Assembly: GCF_015706575.1 (NCBI RefSeq)
Contig: NW_024037072.1
Location: 27,467,162 to 27,531,161, forward strand
Reading direction: 5' to 3'
Source: Patiria miniata
Taxonomy: Eukaryota > Echinodermata > Asteroidea > Valvatida > Asterinidae
Length of the DNA: 64,000 nt
The position numbers were made by a program, and so were the translations under genes. This document shows positions 24,601 to 37,409 of the stretch, one piece after another. Position 1 is the stretch's first letter, and every line of letters starts with the position of its first letter. A model generated the notes under the pieces. That model had not been told where the DNA came from. It saw only the letters and a program-made list of their open reading frames with translations, and ran no database searches.

Positions 24601-27237
24601 GTATGCACTTTTGCTGTTGCGTGACGGCCAACATGTGGAAAACATATTCAGAGGCAGGAATAAGAAACGGGTATTTGGCATTGCCCAATAAATATATCGT
24701 CTTTGAAAGGGCAGGGGGAAATAGGATAAAATAAGTAATTCGGTGAATTAAGATATTATTATTATTATTTTTATTATTATTATTTTATAAAGGAAGCAAA
24801 TGGGGGGTTCATTTTTGGAGGCCCTATTTCACATTTTTCCCAGCTTCTCTTAAAAAACATTTTGTCCAATTCATTTAATTATTGTCACCTTAAACTAAAA
24901 TAGTATTAAACTTAATAAAGTTTAGCTTTAGATTAGAATTCCATTTTCATAAATGCCTGGGCCAGTTTACCCATTCCTATTGGACGAGAGCCCTGTCACG
25001 CGGTGGCTTTAAACCATCGTTTAGACACGCTGAAGACATGAATAAAAGTGGACCCTGAGTCAGGACCCCAAATCTGCGACATTGCCCCCCCCCCCCATAT
25101 TTTTTTAATAAACCAGAGAACGAGTGAAGACGCCTTTTTTTAAACTTACTGCTTCTACTCATCCCCTTTTCTCTCCATGGAATCCTGAAATCTTACTCAG
25201 AAAAAAAAAAGAATAAGGACAAAGGGAAAAACGAGCGCCCTGGCGTCAAATAAGATCTCCACTGGCTTTTCAAATTTTCAATGACTAGCCGTTTGGTCGG
25301 TCAGCCCCTTCTTACTCTGTCCCACGCCTTAAATGTTGTTCTGGATTCCCCTGGAGTACGATACGATTAATATGAGTCAATATGTCTTTACGGTAAGTAG
25401 CGTTTAACGCCCCCCACCCCACCCCAATTAATGGAATAATATCATTGATTACATCACCTCACACATACAAAAAAAAATAGACACTATCATGCACACCTGA
25501 CACTTTTTTTCCCTGGTTTCCTAAATAGTCCTCATGTGCCTGCAAATAAGGGGTTTACTTCATGTTAAATTATGTCCCCCGCACTCAACGCAACCCACCC
25601 CTCCCCCATACCCGGCCAAAAGTTTCCAGTTGTTATGTATTATTTGTTAATGGATTTTACCGGTTTTCATGTACATTGAAGTTTGAAGCGTTTAATAAAC
25701 AGAATTGTGGTGTAGGATTATAAAAGGAAAGTGTATAAAAAAAAAAGGCTTGCCAGGCGCGGTGCTAGAGCCTATATTTTAGGGGGGCTAGCAGGGGTGG
25801 ATCCTTAATGTTTGCAGCGAGGCGTGGTTAAATGTAGACCTTTTTTTTCTCCGGACACTTAGGCCTCCGAAAATCAATAAGTGTGTGGGGGGGGGGGGGG
25901 GGGAAGGCTCGTACCATATTCGAGGGCTGATAAAACCTACAATCCTATATTACCTAATCGTGTACAAATGCCCCCGTCTCACGACAATTTTTTTTTAAGG
26001 TGGGAGACTGCACGCATGTGACGTCACCTAAAGGCTACACCAAGAGACTTGCACCAAGAGACTTGGATGCTATTGAAGTTCGTCAGTTATGTTATACCAG
26101 TAGTATGTTACCATGCATGTTACCCAACAACATTCGAAAAATAGAACGAACAAACAAACATCATCGAAAAACAATAGGGGGCAAAAAAAAGGAACATCCA
26201 CGGGCAGAAAAGTAAAATGCAAAGTCGGCGTGCTCCAGGTTAGCTCAGTGAATTTAAACGGGGAAAAAGGAATTTGGCGCGTCGATTACAAGGAAAGGCT
26301 CAACGAACCAACTGTTTCCGAGTTTTTTTTGCACATATTCAATACATTTTATTTACACTCATTTATTCACTTGAAAAACGAAAAGCACCCGCTTACACGG
26401 AGGCATATTCACAGCAAACAAAAAATGCAACCTTCGATCAAAGACGGATTAGGGCCTAAATTATTCTCTCAATTTTCTTAACTTAAAAAGGATGCACGAC
26501 ATCCCAGTTTAGCCCAAATTGGGTTGCAGTGGGATTACTCTACCAAGCACCAAGTTATGTTCTTACAGTGTCGAGGCCAGCATTGGTTTTGTCTGTTCAT
26601 TTAAATTGTGAAAATTGTCATATTTTTTGGGAAAAAAATATGAGAGACTGTGACCAAAAAGGGTAATACTAATATATTTAACTGTAGGCGTGGAGCTCTT
26701 ACTGCATCAGGGATTAACATTAAGGCACTGCTGACAATGGATTCATTTCTTCGTAATTAAGGTGAGCAAGGACATGGTTAGTGTCTTCTTCTTTTTTAAA
26801 TATTAATTTATGAAAGATGTTGCTCACGCTGGCGTTTAATATTTGTTCATATTTACACTTTAACACATTAAATAGTTGATTTGATCATTTACATGCATAT
26901 GAGCATATCTGTACAGTACAGGAGTATAAGAAATAGTGTATAAAAACATATCTAGAGAATCGCTTAGCGTGTCTAGTAACAATCATATAATAATAAACAG
27001 AGTTCAGAATGTGTGCCACCAAAATACTGATTACTGATTCGTTTCGTAGGCTACCTATCGCCATTTTGGGAGGGTTTTTTTTTTAACTTACACACTGCGA
27101 GATTTAGTTTTAGAAACTTTCCTCTCAAAATAATTTTTAGCAAAATGTGTTCAACAACGGAATAGGATTCCACACATTTCTGAACTTTGTTTTCATCTTC
27201 GTTTATGTAATCATTAACATTGTTATGATAGTACACG
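21605..27237. other. Interval between the element array and the univin 3' end; no gene recognised
   Basis: No gene recognised. Long homopolymer C or G tracts occur at 22814-22841, 23041-23062 and 25887-25903, set in GC-rich DNA with words such as GGCGGCGGAAC that resemble hAT-type miniature elements, but no matching target duplication was found. A (TTA)n stretch is at about 24751-24786. A CRE-like octamer is at 26019-26026. The univin 3'UTR must start just below 27238; AATAAA on the minus strand is at about 26348-26353. Confidence 0.55.
26019..26026. promoter_or_regulatory. CRE-like palindrome TGACGTCA
   Basis: Second exact CREB/ATF-type octamer, about 1.2 kb beyond the univin stop codon. 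Function unknown. Confidence 0.25.
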
Positions 27238-28094
27238 TCAGTGACATCCGCAAGATTCAACGACCATGTCTTCGTACTGTCTTAAGACCACATTGTCTTC
27301 GTTGTCAAAGTACAACATTGAGATGGCCGAGAGTTTGGTAGGCGCACAGCAGACTTTGGGGGCCGCGGCCGGACTGTCCGAGTTGACCATGGACTGAATG
27401 ATGGCGTGGTTCGTGCCGTTCAGCCGACTGTCCAGCGGGAACGGGCAATCCCCACCGCAGAAGTAAGACTGGTAACCCATGGGTGCGATGATCCAATCCT
27501 GCCAGCCCACATCTCGGAAGCTGACGTACAGGCGACGCCTCTGGCACAGATTCGGGTGTGGCTCGGGGGCAGTCACCTCCGGTTCCTCGGCGCTCCGTCT
27601 GAATCGGTTACGGCACTTGTCACCGTCAACCGACACCACCACCAGCGTCGCCGTCCGGTGTCTCAGCTTACCCAGCTTCTTGGCCAAGATGGCGTTGGCC
27701 TTCCTCTTGGGTAGACCCACCGTCTTGTGGATGTCCATGGCCACGTAGAGACCGGTGTCCTGGCTCATGCCGGCCCTCCACTCCTGAACTATGGGCAGCA
27801 TGTCGATGGTCTCCGATCCAGACTCCGTCAGGTCCATAGACAACGATGTCAGCAACCGAAAGGAGCTTCTGGTGTCCTCCATCCGGGCTGATCTCATCTC
27901 AGATACAGTCTGGGCGATCTCGTACAGCTTGAGGTGAACTGTTGCTGTGGGCCTGACTTTCCTGATGGTGTCCAGGAACTGAAGCCTAAGGTGAGCTCCA
28001 GTGATGGTCTCCGAAGCAGGAATGGATGACAGGTTGAAATGGAGGATTTGACGAAAACGTCGGTCGGATTTCGTCAATGCCTTCAGTTTTGTAC
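27238..28094 (-). CDS. univin: univin-like coding exon 2 (propeptide and mature ligand)
   Basis: Encodes residues 102-386 and the TGA stop at 27238-27240. It begins Gly-Thr-Lys-Leu-Lys after the acceptor and continues without break through the cystine knot. An N-glycosylation site (NGT) lies at residue 327, the same alignment column as in the BMP2/4 product. Confidence 0.93.
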
Positions 28095-29844
28095 CTAAAA
28101 AGAAACCAATAAGATTTGTTATTAAATAATGTGAAAATACTGATGTCTTTTATTATAAGCCATGAACATTTTGGCAAATGCACACATAAATGTGGACACA
28201 ACCTCTATCCTTACAACAAACAAAGTTGAAATCGTTTCCCGGGCGAGCATATAACACCCGTTTCTAAATTAGCCAAATATTCTTGGACAGATTGCTTGCC
28301 CAAGCAAATGAATTTGCTTGATCGCTTAATCGAATTGTTTGGCCCTTTCAAGATTAGCCGCACGTAGCCAAACATGATTTCACCACTGTGTAAACAGGAA
28401 TTACTCAAGGTGATAAAACCATTAACAAGGTGATCAAGAGGTGTTAAAAGCCAAAGTGTGCTACCGCCTTGAATAGATTCGCACCTGTTACTTGCATAAA
28501 ATTCCGAAAGATCATCAAGATGCGAGCAATGTGAGGGAGGATTTTACGCGTGCACCGAGTGCCGCAGCCGTTTGTGCTACAGCATTCCTATGCCGGTTAA
28601 GTACCCCGGGTTAGAGTTAAGAAAGCATAAGCAAATCTTCTAAAAAGCCCGCTGGATTTACAAGATCTGTCAAAATCACGTGTGCAACTGCAAGGTTAAT
28701 CTTTTTCGTGAGGTGTGATAAAGTAGGCAATGCAACACAACTAAAACTTTATAAAAAGGAAGTGCCATGAAGCATCACCGGTATAACCATCAGAGATGAT
28801 CAAAATTAACCGAAGGGGAAACCAAAATTCTATAGGAAATCAAATAAAAGTTGCAACATGCAGGATCCAAGGGGCGCAATTAGAAGTCACGTGATCAAAC
28901 CGGAAACCAGATTTTGCTAATTTCTCGGGGGTTAAAAGTCGAGGATCGCGCGCCACAAAACGATAACATTGACTCAGTCACAGCGCTGTACTGGCTGCCC
29001 TCCCGGACAGATATTTCAACATGCTTGTTAGTGCGCGGGGTTTTTCTTGATAGATCTCTGAGCAGTGTTTTGTTTTTGTCTGCCGGCAGCTCATTACTCA
29101 TCCTACATCGCAAAGTGCAGTCTAAATAAACGACAGCGGCATGAGGGTTAGTGTTCGCCTTGACATTGTGGGTCATCTGCCCTTGCGGACTGTCAGTCAA
29201 TTGAGCGCTGAGTTTGCTCAATATCTGGGTATTGCATCACAGTAGAATGTCAAGGTTTTTAAGCTTAACTACCAAATGTTTGTACATCTGCAACAATATC
29301 AGAGTAACACAACCGCATCGACGAAAACATTTAATAATTCAATATTTCAATGTTATTTTTAATGTGGAAAGTCTCATAATAAAAAATTCTAGTTGGTGTT
29401 TAGTCTTGCCAAATAGGCCTATGGCAGCACTCCACTTTCTATTTTAAAATTGTGAAAATTTGAAGAAAAAAACAGTGGATCAAACTGTGAAATCGTTTGT
29501 GAAATGATTGCTTTGGGGAGAAACAAAGATGAATATTTACCTGAATTTGTGAGACTGCGCACAATGTTACCGGGGAAGGCTGGGTCAGGAAATGAACACC
29601 GCCCCGTGGTATGATCCGAGTCGGATCCATTCTGCAGTTTGTCGTACAGGTCTAGCATGAACTGTGGTGCTGTGGCGTTGGGCCTGGGTCTGGGTCTTTC
29701 GCTCAAGCCAAGCATACTCAGGATCTTGCTCTCCATCCGTGAACTCAGGGGAGTAGACTGGCTGCTGCTGGTATCAGCCCCCAGGATGAGTTGGGTGGTT
29801 GCTAAATGGGCAAGAACGAGGACTAGTACCGTCACGGTTGCCAT
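27238..29844 (-). CDS. univin: Univin/Vg1 (GDF1/3)-like TGF-beta ligand precursor (two coding exons)
   Basis: Secreted TGF-beta ligand. Joining 29844-29541 to 28094-27238 gives 386 residues; donor TCAG|GTAAAT, acceptor TTTCTTTTTAG, phase 1 (Gly codon). The signal peptide is at about 1-22. The propeptide has [11 protein letters not shown] (the BMP propeptide box) and cysteines at 83 and 262. The furin site RFRR (265-268) leaves a 118-residue mature chain with seven cysteines (285, 314, 318, 350, 351, 383, 385), spaced exactly as in the bmp2/4 product. [17 protein letters not shown] looks like BMP5-8/Vg1, while CPFPL and the MVVESCGCH tail are closer to Vg1/univin or ADMP. The neighbouring bmp2/4 and the shared intron favour univin; ADMP-like is the main alternative. 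Univin/Vg1 ligands work with Nodal in mesendoderm and axis signalling. The start ATG has A at -3 and G at +4. TGF-beta membership is certain; the subfamily is less so. Confidence 0.85.
28095..29540 (-). other. univin-like gene intron
   Basis: A 1,446-bp GT-AG intron, phase 1. No repeat family or RNA gene was recognised in it. Confidence 0.85.
29541..29844 (-). CDS. univin: univin-like coding exon 1
   Basis: Encodes residues 1-101 plus one base: signal peptide, the helix [18 protein letters not shown], then [11 protein letters not shown]. It ends NIVRSLTNS at a GTAAAT donor. The layout is the same as bmp2/4 exon 1, including the NIVRS motif and phase. Confidence 0.9.
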
Positions 29845-32800
29845 GATTAGTTGTGATCGGAAAGCTGGGTTTGCTGTGAGGGGTTGTATCTTCAGTTGTT
29901 AGCCCACCGGCTACGATCAGTCTGTCATTAAGCAGGTGCGAATGTCTATGCTAAGCGGGTCTCTGTTAACACCACCGAACCGGTTGCGATTGCATTTAGC
30001 TCGGGGTGAGAAAAAAAACCGAAAGAGATGTTTGAAGTCGCGAATTGACCACGAATCACGTCTTCCTCCGCAACTTGGCAGTTGAACGAGAGAAGTTCGT
30101 CGATGCGGTTCACTCAAGGACAAGCCACCAGCGGCGTTTGAAGGTCTGCGTCAGGAAATACCCGGTGTGAGGATTGCCGAATCAAGTCAGGTTTCGCTGA
30201 GGGCTGCGGAAGGTCCAATGGGTTCAGTGTTTGCTTTGGAAATGACAGATCGTGGAGTGAGCCGACGGTGGGCAGAGGGCCAGCAATTATAACACGACTC
30301 GTCTAGTCGGGCTAATTGGTAGGGTGGAGCGCGGGTTGGGTGTAGCGCTCCTGCATCTAGACACGTTTAATTAATGACACAATTACCTTCACTCAAAGGG
30401 AGTTAGTACGCTGATATCCGGGCCCACTCGGCCGTGCTACGCAAACAGGTCCGAGCATGTACATTGGTAGAATGAAGCGGGACCCATCCATGCGTGTATA
30501 GTCTTCTCCCAACCACCAATGTGGGCAGTAGTTGGACATTGTTATGCTAAATATGCGTGCGTAACATCTTGTTTGAGTACACCTTACTATATTCAAGTTC
30601 ATTCGCACGTAAAGCCGTCCGACCTAAGACCAACACACACACACGACATTCATAGTATAACTTTGGTAATGGTATGGAATATTCTGCATGTTTGTCGTCT
30701 TGCAATGAAATTAAAGTAGGATCATAAGAAAGACCCATATACTGGGATTCACACAGAGGGGGGGAAATCGTTTTGGTTCTGCGGACGTATAGGCCCCTAA
30801 TAAGATGGGAAACAGTCCAATTACGTCGTCTGCTCATCCACTGTCTGTGCTTGTACCGATTACATTGATTCCTTTGATGAAGCATTTATTCCTGGTCCGT
30901 TAACCGTCGGCAGGCTTATGCAGCCCTACATGTGCAGACTAATACCCCCACGTTCAAATCGACAAAGAGACATTGGCGGAATTCTGGAGACCTGACCATG
31001 TAAAACTAGACCTTCCATTGGCTTTCTCCACCGGCTTCTTGCAATTCAGGATGATTTGAAACTGAAATGTAAACCGAATTTCCATGTAGTTTGAATTATA
31101 TTTATATTTATTTCAAAATTACATTTTGAAATAAAAAACACAAGCAACTCTAATTGATATGAACACAAACTAAACTGCAGACCATTTTCAGTAAAAATAC
31201 TTTGACACAAAAATTTATGAATAATTCTTCTACCCAAAAAAAAAAGAACCACCAAAAAATTAAACAAATAAAGGGATTAACACGTTAACCGAAGAGGCAA
31301 TCGTAAATATTCTCACAAAGGCTCATAGTCATATAAACTCAATTTAACTAAAATTAAAACGTGTGTAAAAAGGGTCGAAAAGTTTGTCTTCGAAAAGTTT
31401 GTTCAATGCTTTCACAATCAATTGCCAAATAAAAACAAAACGATGCCTTTAAGATCGAAATACAAATTATCTCCCAACTCTCCTGTAACAATGTTGTTCC
31501 TCCTCCATCCCGCGCTTGCTGCGAATGAGGTGAAGACTGCAAGTGGATTGGGAAAAACCTTTTCATTTTTTTGACAAATCTACTAATTGTAAATGCGTTT
31601 TGATCACGTTCAACGAATGTCACTGTAGGCAGGTGCCTACTGGTGAACTGATCAAGTTGTCCCACTTTCACCAAAACTGAAAATGAAATCCTTCTGATGG
31701 AATCACCGTTAACAGCCTCCGCCCATTGCTGAATGAGCATCCATTCCAGACTGATAGGCCAACGTAAACACGCTAATTAGAGGTGTTGACCGCGGTAAGT
31801 GTCTCAATGACCAAGTTGGACGCTTGTTTCTAAACACTTGGCTATATATCTTATTTTCAAGAGGGAGGGGGGGGGGTGTCGGAGCTGTGCTCGCGCAAGG
31901 CTGAGTGAGCAGCATCAAACACATGTATACAAACCGAACCCAAACAGCATAGACGTAATGATATAGGGACAACCCGCCTGGCACTGTAGCAGACGCACCA
32001 ATTTGACCAGTGCCTCAACACAATGGTGTTTGTTGCGCTGCAAATTGGGCGCATGTCTGGAGGGAGGGGCGAGCCGGGGGGGGGGGGGGGACCGACCCAG
32101 GGACACAGCCGACAGAAACTTCAGACAGGATTCAACAAGTCAGTAAACAATGATATAAACACACAGTCACGCCCTGAACTGCGAAATCGGAATGCAAAAT
32201 TCTGTCTTGAAAATGTTTACATGTAGTTCAAAGTGGCTTCGTAGAGATAATGTAATGATGTGATAAAGTCATCATAAGGGCAAATTTGCTCCCCTACAAA
32301 GACCGTGCATTCTTCTTCTTCATTCATTCATGTTCATGATGACTTGAAGAGTTGGGCCCAACTGTCCCTGTCGAGCATAGTGTTGGAAAGAGATGGACCA
32401 CTCAGACCAGTTTCTAGCTCGATGGATGTTTTCAGGGTCATGTTGGGACGACCTTTTCGTCGAGGGGCTTCAGGATTCCAGAGGAGAACTTGACTAGCTG
32501 GCTCATTATGCATGTGATCCCATAATGTGATGGAAAGAGAATTGCCCTTTTTTCAATCGGGGGGAGGGGGGGTTAGCAGGCGTGTACTTTTTTAAGCTCT
32601 GGCAGGAGCTTCTACAAGTCACTTGGGTGTCGGTCGGTCGGTCCCCGAAAATTGACCACAAATATTTTACCAAAATTCAACAAGTGCAATGCCGTCGTCA
32701 GTCACTATCAAAATTATTTGTAACAATTCGTAAAGTTGTTTATGAAAATGTTGTTCACGGAGGCAAGATATGCGCAGTACGTTATAGTCACGTGGTATTT

Positions 32801-35800
32801 TGTGTAGTGGTTGGACGGTATCCAGAAGGAGCAAATGAAAAACGAACATGGTGTTCCGCTGCAGCGGACCAGGCTTAGGCCTATACGTACACACAATCAT
32901 TTCATGCAAGACTTTCATGCAAGACGGACAGAGCTTATTGTGCACTGGTACTTGTTCTTTCTTCTTCATGATTTTCCAGGAAATGAACATGATTTTTTTT
33001 TAGTTTGGACCACCAAACCCCTGTAGATCCGCCACTATATTATCTTCGTGGACTTCATAGTACATCTGTAGTATTTATATAGCAATGAGGCCATTACTTT
33101 TATCTAATATATATGTAAAGTGTCTCTGATACACTGCTGAAATCCCATAAAATATGGTGCTGTTGTTCAGGTTCATGAACACTTCAGTTTTAAGTTCTCA
33201 AGTTTTAGCCAGGGCCACTGGAGATGTAGGAATGTAGTTCGGAAATCTTACGGTAATTCTTCAAAGGGATTTTGAGAGTTATACGGATTAACTCCTTACT
33301 ATAACATTATAGCCAATTAGCTGATTTGATTTGCAGATTTGTGTGGGTTCAGTAAACAGCATTACCCCACGAGCTTAATACTGTTAACGGGAGTTGTGTA
33401 CACTGCCAAGTGAGCTAATTGTAGGATTACGAGGTCCATATGTCAACAACTTTGTACACCTAGAATTGTTTGATTATTTATGAAATACATTAGCACTTAA
33501 GGCTGGTATATACAAAGTACATATCGAGGGCTTATTTAGTGGCTTGAGTAAGGGGAAAGTTTCCATCCCCTTCACTACTGGTACTTATAATACCCCTCGC
33601 TTCATCAGCGGCGAACGGATTGGTATATCGGGGAAACTTACGTTCGCATTTCTGCTTGGATATAGGATAGGCCTAAACTTCAAAATGAGGCTATAGAATG
33701 GGCCATTTTGGTTTTTCAAGGGGAAGACTCAACAATATGTTGGAAACGTTCTCCATTTGCTCGAACCATCAACCTATCAGGGAACACTGGTGATGTCTAA
33801 TCTATTATCGCAGAATCTTGCGAAGGAAAGGCGAAGTATTATAGGTACCTCACCGTTCACACGCGTTGCTTTGACCCCAGGTCACCAGTTAAAACGAAAA
33901 AGTCCAATGAAACCTCAAAAAATAAAACTTGCCGTCACCCGAGGGCTCCAAGACAGGGCAGTATAAGGTGCGAGCACCATCAGGTTCCCCAGGCTGACTT
34001 TTCCTTTGTCGTTCTCACGGATGCATCCTGAGAAGGTGTGGGTAAATTATGCAGCTGATGGACGATGATTTTGCTTGGAGATGATTGAGCAGTTTTCCTC
34101 ATGCCGTGCATCCAGTGCCTGTTTCCATCCAGCGCATGGCACACGCTTTGCTCGCTATTCCATGGAGGCATTTTATGTAGCTCCCTGTGGTTGTACATTA
34201 CAGAAACGGCAGAGGCAAAAGGTATATGGATTCCAGAAACTAGGAATTTTAAAATAAAAACTGATAGGAAGCTGTTTTTCTTTTTCACTTTCTTTATGTG
34301 TGTGTGCGTGTTTATGGTGTAAATCGAGGACACACACGATGAACTGAGGACAGGAACCAAATCGAGGACAACTTCGATTAGAAAACGTGTACAAAAGCAA
34401 TGAGAGCTCTTGCAAAAAAGTTATGTCATAAACACAGGAAAAGGGAAGAGGAAAATTAGAAAATCCTCCACTTACACCATAAACAAACATGGGTATGTGT
34501 GTGGGGAGGGGGAGGGGCGGCAAAGCATCACTAAGCTGGGAAAGTGTAGTGCATGGTAACCGTCAGTGGCGTAAAGAAAAGCTGAAACTGTCATTTGACC
34601 CCTGTCACATGTAAATCACCGCGGTGACCAATTAACATCAGCAGAATCTTTTCAGAAAAAAAACACTTTTCAAATTGTTGGTTGACGGTTGACCAAACTT
34701 TGCCAAGTGGTTGTAAGTGTATTAAGTGGTGGTATAAGCAGCTACTATCGGCCTAGTGTATATTAACTCAGTCATAAATCAAACGTGAAGGGCAGGCTTG
34801 GGGATATTTACAGTGCAAACAAAGTAACATGTCCGAGGCCGAAAGTTGGAGTTTGATTTCTGGTTGCCATAGAATGACAAACCATGATAAACTATGGGGG
34901 AATTGGAAGTAGAGCATGTAGGCCAATCAATATTACGCACTGATACAGATAATATCGAACAGTAGGGCCTAGGCCTACATGATGCAGACCAGTAAATCGA
35001 CTCCCATAGACCTGTGGTAATTACGCGCACTTATTTTTTACAAATACTCACAACTCTCCAAGGTGTTTGAGAAACCCATCAAATTAAAGCTTATTTCATC
35101 AACTTTCATTTTCTGTTTAATTTTCTGATTGTAATCCCATGACTTTTGGGAGAAAATTCCATCCAAAGATGACCACCCCTAAAAGTAGTCCTGTGCACAT
35201 CGCCATTTTGAAAAAAATGATGCCTGCGCTCCATTGCAAAATAGAGCAATTTTAGGGCCCCAAAGCTCGCAGTCCTGTGCACGGTTTCCACCCATATGTT
35301 GAACCAACCTTCAAGTTCATGGCCCACAAAATGCTCTAAAAGAAAACAAAACAAAAAAACCCCAGAAACTGAGGGCATAGTACAAATTGTGATTTGGTCC
35401 GCGTAGGCAATCTTGGGCCTATTTACTGGTCTGCACCTATACAGGTATATGAAACATTCCCTTGCTCAACAAGGGTCTATGATTATGCGAGCAGATTCGG
35501 CGATTAGTTATGCAAAACAAGACTGCGTCTTGACCTCGAGATTCTGACCATTCAGCGGGCACCTTCTATCGGGTCTTCCGTAACCCGTTGTTGTATAACA
35601 AAAACATGGCATCCAAATTGACCAATCAACATAGTCCACATTTCTGATCGAAATGACGTCCCAATCTCTAAAGACCTATCCGATTGGCTAGCGTGCGGGG
35701 TCGCATAAAAAGTACATGCTAAGATAATTATATCAGATGTTCAACCTTGGCTCTCTGCCCACGTGAATGTCTGATGCTCAGAGTACCCTACAGGTAAGAC

Positions 35801-36241
35801 ATCAGCTCACTTTTTCGACCGAGAACAGCCTCCATCAGTGACACATTTTGTACAGTGCAGCTCCAAATATACCCCAGGGAAGGGGGCACAGTACGTACAC
35901 ACCTTTCCAAAATTCCAAAAGATCAGCCTTTTATACATCCTTTCCATCAAAGTAAGTCGGCTTATAGACGAATCCCAAATTAGTATTGAAACCGAGGCTC
36001 TTAGTGCTAAGCCATATGCAAAAGACATCACTGGGGCCCTGGGTTTCAGTGCCAATTTGAACCATTCCAATAGATTACCATTATATATCGGACTCTTAAA
36101 AGATGACGTACGTTTCTCCCTCTTAACAAAAACAAACAAAAGTTTAGAAATTGAAAAGTGCAATTAATAATTGTTATACAATAAAGTATGAGCTGTGTGT
36201 AGTGCAGGCCTACGTGTTGTTCGATTTTCACGAGTTGATCA
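29845..36241. other. Upstream region of the univin-like gene; no gene recognised
   Basis: No coding sequence recognised. The first 500 bp next to the univin start are GC-richer and probably hold its 5'UTR and promoter; a TATAAT-like word on the minus strand is at about 30,285-30,291. A LINE-derived fragment is at 32,316-32,520 and G runs occur near 31,868 and 32,078. TAGGCCTA occurs at 32876, 33668 and 34970. Confidence 0.5.
32316..32520 (+). mobile_element. LINE-derived fragment (3' non-coding end)
   Basis: Matches the reverse complement of 58,500-58,650, the region just past the LINE reading-frame end at 58 kb (shared GTCCCTGTC and AGCATAGTGTTGGAA, and CTAGCTGGCTCATTAT at its right end). 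Its left part (GATGACTTGA, GTTGGGCCCA) matches the sequence upstream of that LINE fragment near 59,160-59,190, so the middle appears deleted. Non-coding relic. Confidence 0.7.
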
Positions 36242-36474
36242 GGGCCCAATTTCACGGCGCAGCTTAACAGTTAGCAGAAAAGTTGTGCTTAGCATAGCAG
36301 AATTGATGTGCTAACGGTCGCATGGAGATTTCTGTTGTTATACACTCAGTTAAGATTTTTTTTCCTCTGAAGTAAGCGTGCTTTTGCTGTGCATATGCTT
36401 ACAGTCTTCATGAAATTGACGGAGGCTCTGTTAGCAAAAAATCGTATGCTTAGCAGCGCCATGAAATTGGGCCC
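36242..36474. mobile_element. Miniature inverted-repeat element with GGGCCCAATTTCA ends
   Basis: The left end GGGCCCAATTTCACGGCGCA and the right end, which reads GGGCCCAATTTCATGGCGCT on the other strand, match at 18 of 20. Length is 233 bp, interior AT-rich and non-coding. No clear target duplication was found, so the superfamily is left open. Confidence 0.78.
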
Positions 36475-37035
36475 AGATGTCTGAATCATCATACGCATGC
36501 GTTGCCCTATACTTGAAATCCTGCCTACGGGCCTCAGCCCCCTCCCCAGTTTTAGAGTTCAATGTCCGGGACATTCCCCCCCCCCCCAAAAAAAATCACT
36601 TTATCCCGAAAATCGTCGACACCCATCTAGGCCTGCGCCTTGTCATTATATAGATAGACTTTTCGTGATAGGCATACCATATTGTACCCTCTCTGTGTGA
36701 AAACTGTATGGCATGCCACATTTTGGTTTCCTGGTTATTGGTTTTTTTTCAAGACACGGATTCGTGTGATGAAACACTCTGACTGGTTTTTAAAACACTG
36801 CAATTCATGAATTAGGTTTCTTCGTATGAAGCCTGTTTTGTGCCAATTTCACATACATCACGTATAAACTATAAAGCATTATGCAATACAAATAAGTCAA
36901 GTAACCAAAACGCGTGATGATGATAGTAATAAGTAACTAATAAATTCACATTTTTTTCGCAAATCAACGCCCCCCCCCCCAAAAAAAAAGGGCATGGAAA
37001 AACCTAGATCGTAATGAACATGATTGATGGCTGAG
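36475..37035. other. Intergenic, no gene recognised
   Basis: Contains C-run rich DNA at about 36,577-36,590 resembling an eroded G/C-run element, and otherwise AT-rich sequence without coding signal. Confidence 0.5.
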
Positions 37036-37409
37036 CAAGGGCGTCAATCGCTTCTCCAAAGTGGGGGGGGGGGGGGGGGGGGGGGGACGACATACCTTGG
37101 TCAGAACTAATGCAAGCGCGAGGCGCAAAGCGCGAAGCCCTAACGGCGTGGGGTTCGGGGCCCGCTTATAAAGAGGGCCCCGGAAAATGTTGGATTCTAG
37201 ACGCTCTGTGGTGCGATCTGAGGTAATTTCTGACCAATTTAACTAATTTGTGTTAGCAAGAGATTACCATTTTTAAACATCACTTTCGAGTTTTGGAGTC
37301 ATTGAATCAGCTATTCTGAGCTATACAATCATAATATAGGCTACCGTTTTTATTCGGGGAGAAAAAAGGGGGGAGACTTGTTCCCGTCCCCCACCAATTG
37401 ACGCCAATG
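37036..37409. mobile_element. hAT-type miniature element
   Basis: Ends CAAGGGCGTCAAT (left) and CATTGGCGTCAAT (right, read inward) match at 11 of 13. The octamer TGGCTGAG is duplicated exactly at 37028-37035 and 37410-37417. The 374-bp body holds a 24-base G run (37063-37086) and no coding sequence. Its ends resemble those of the element at 18724. Confidence 0.83.

Noticed and set aside
27406..27748. Plus-strand frames around 100 codons
   Set aside because: Antisense shadows of the univin-like exon.
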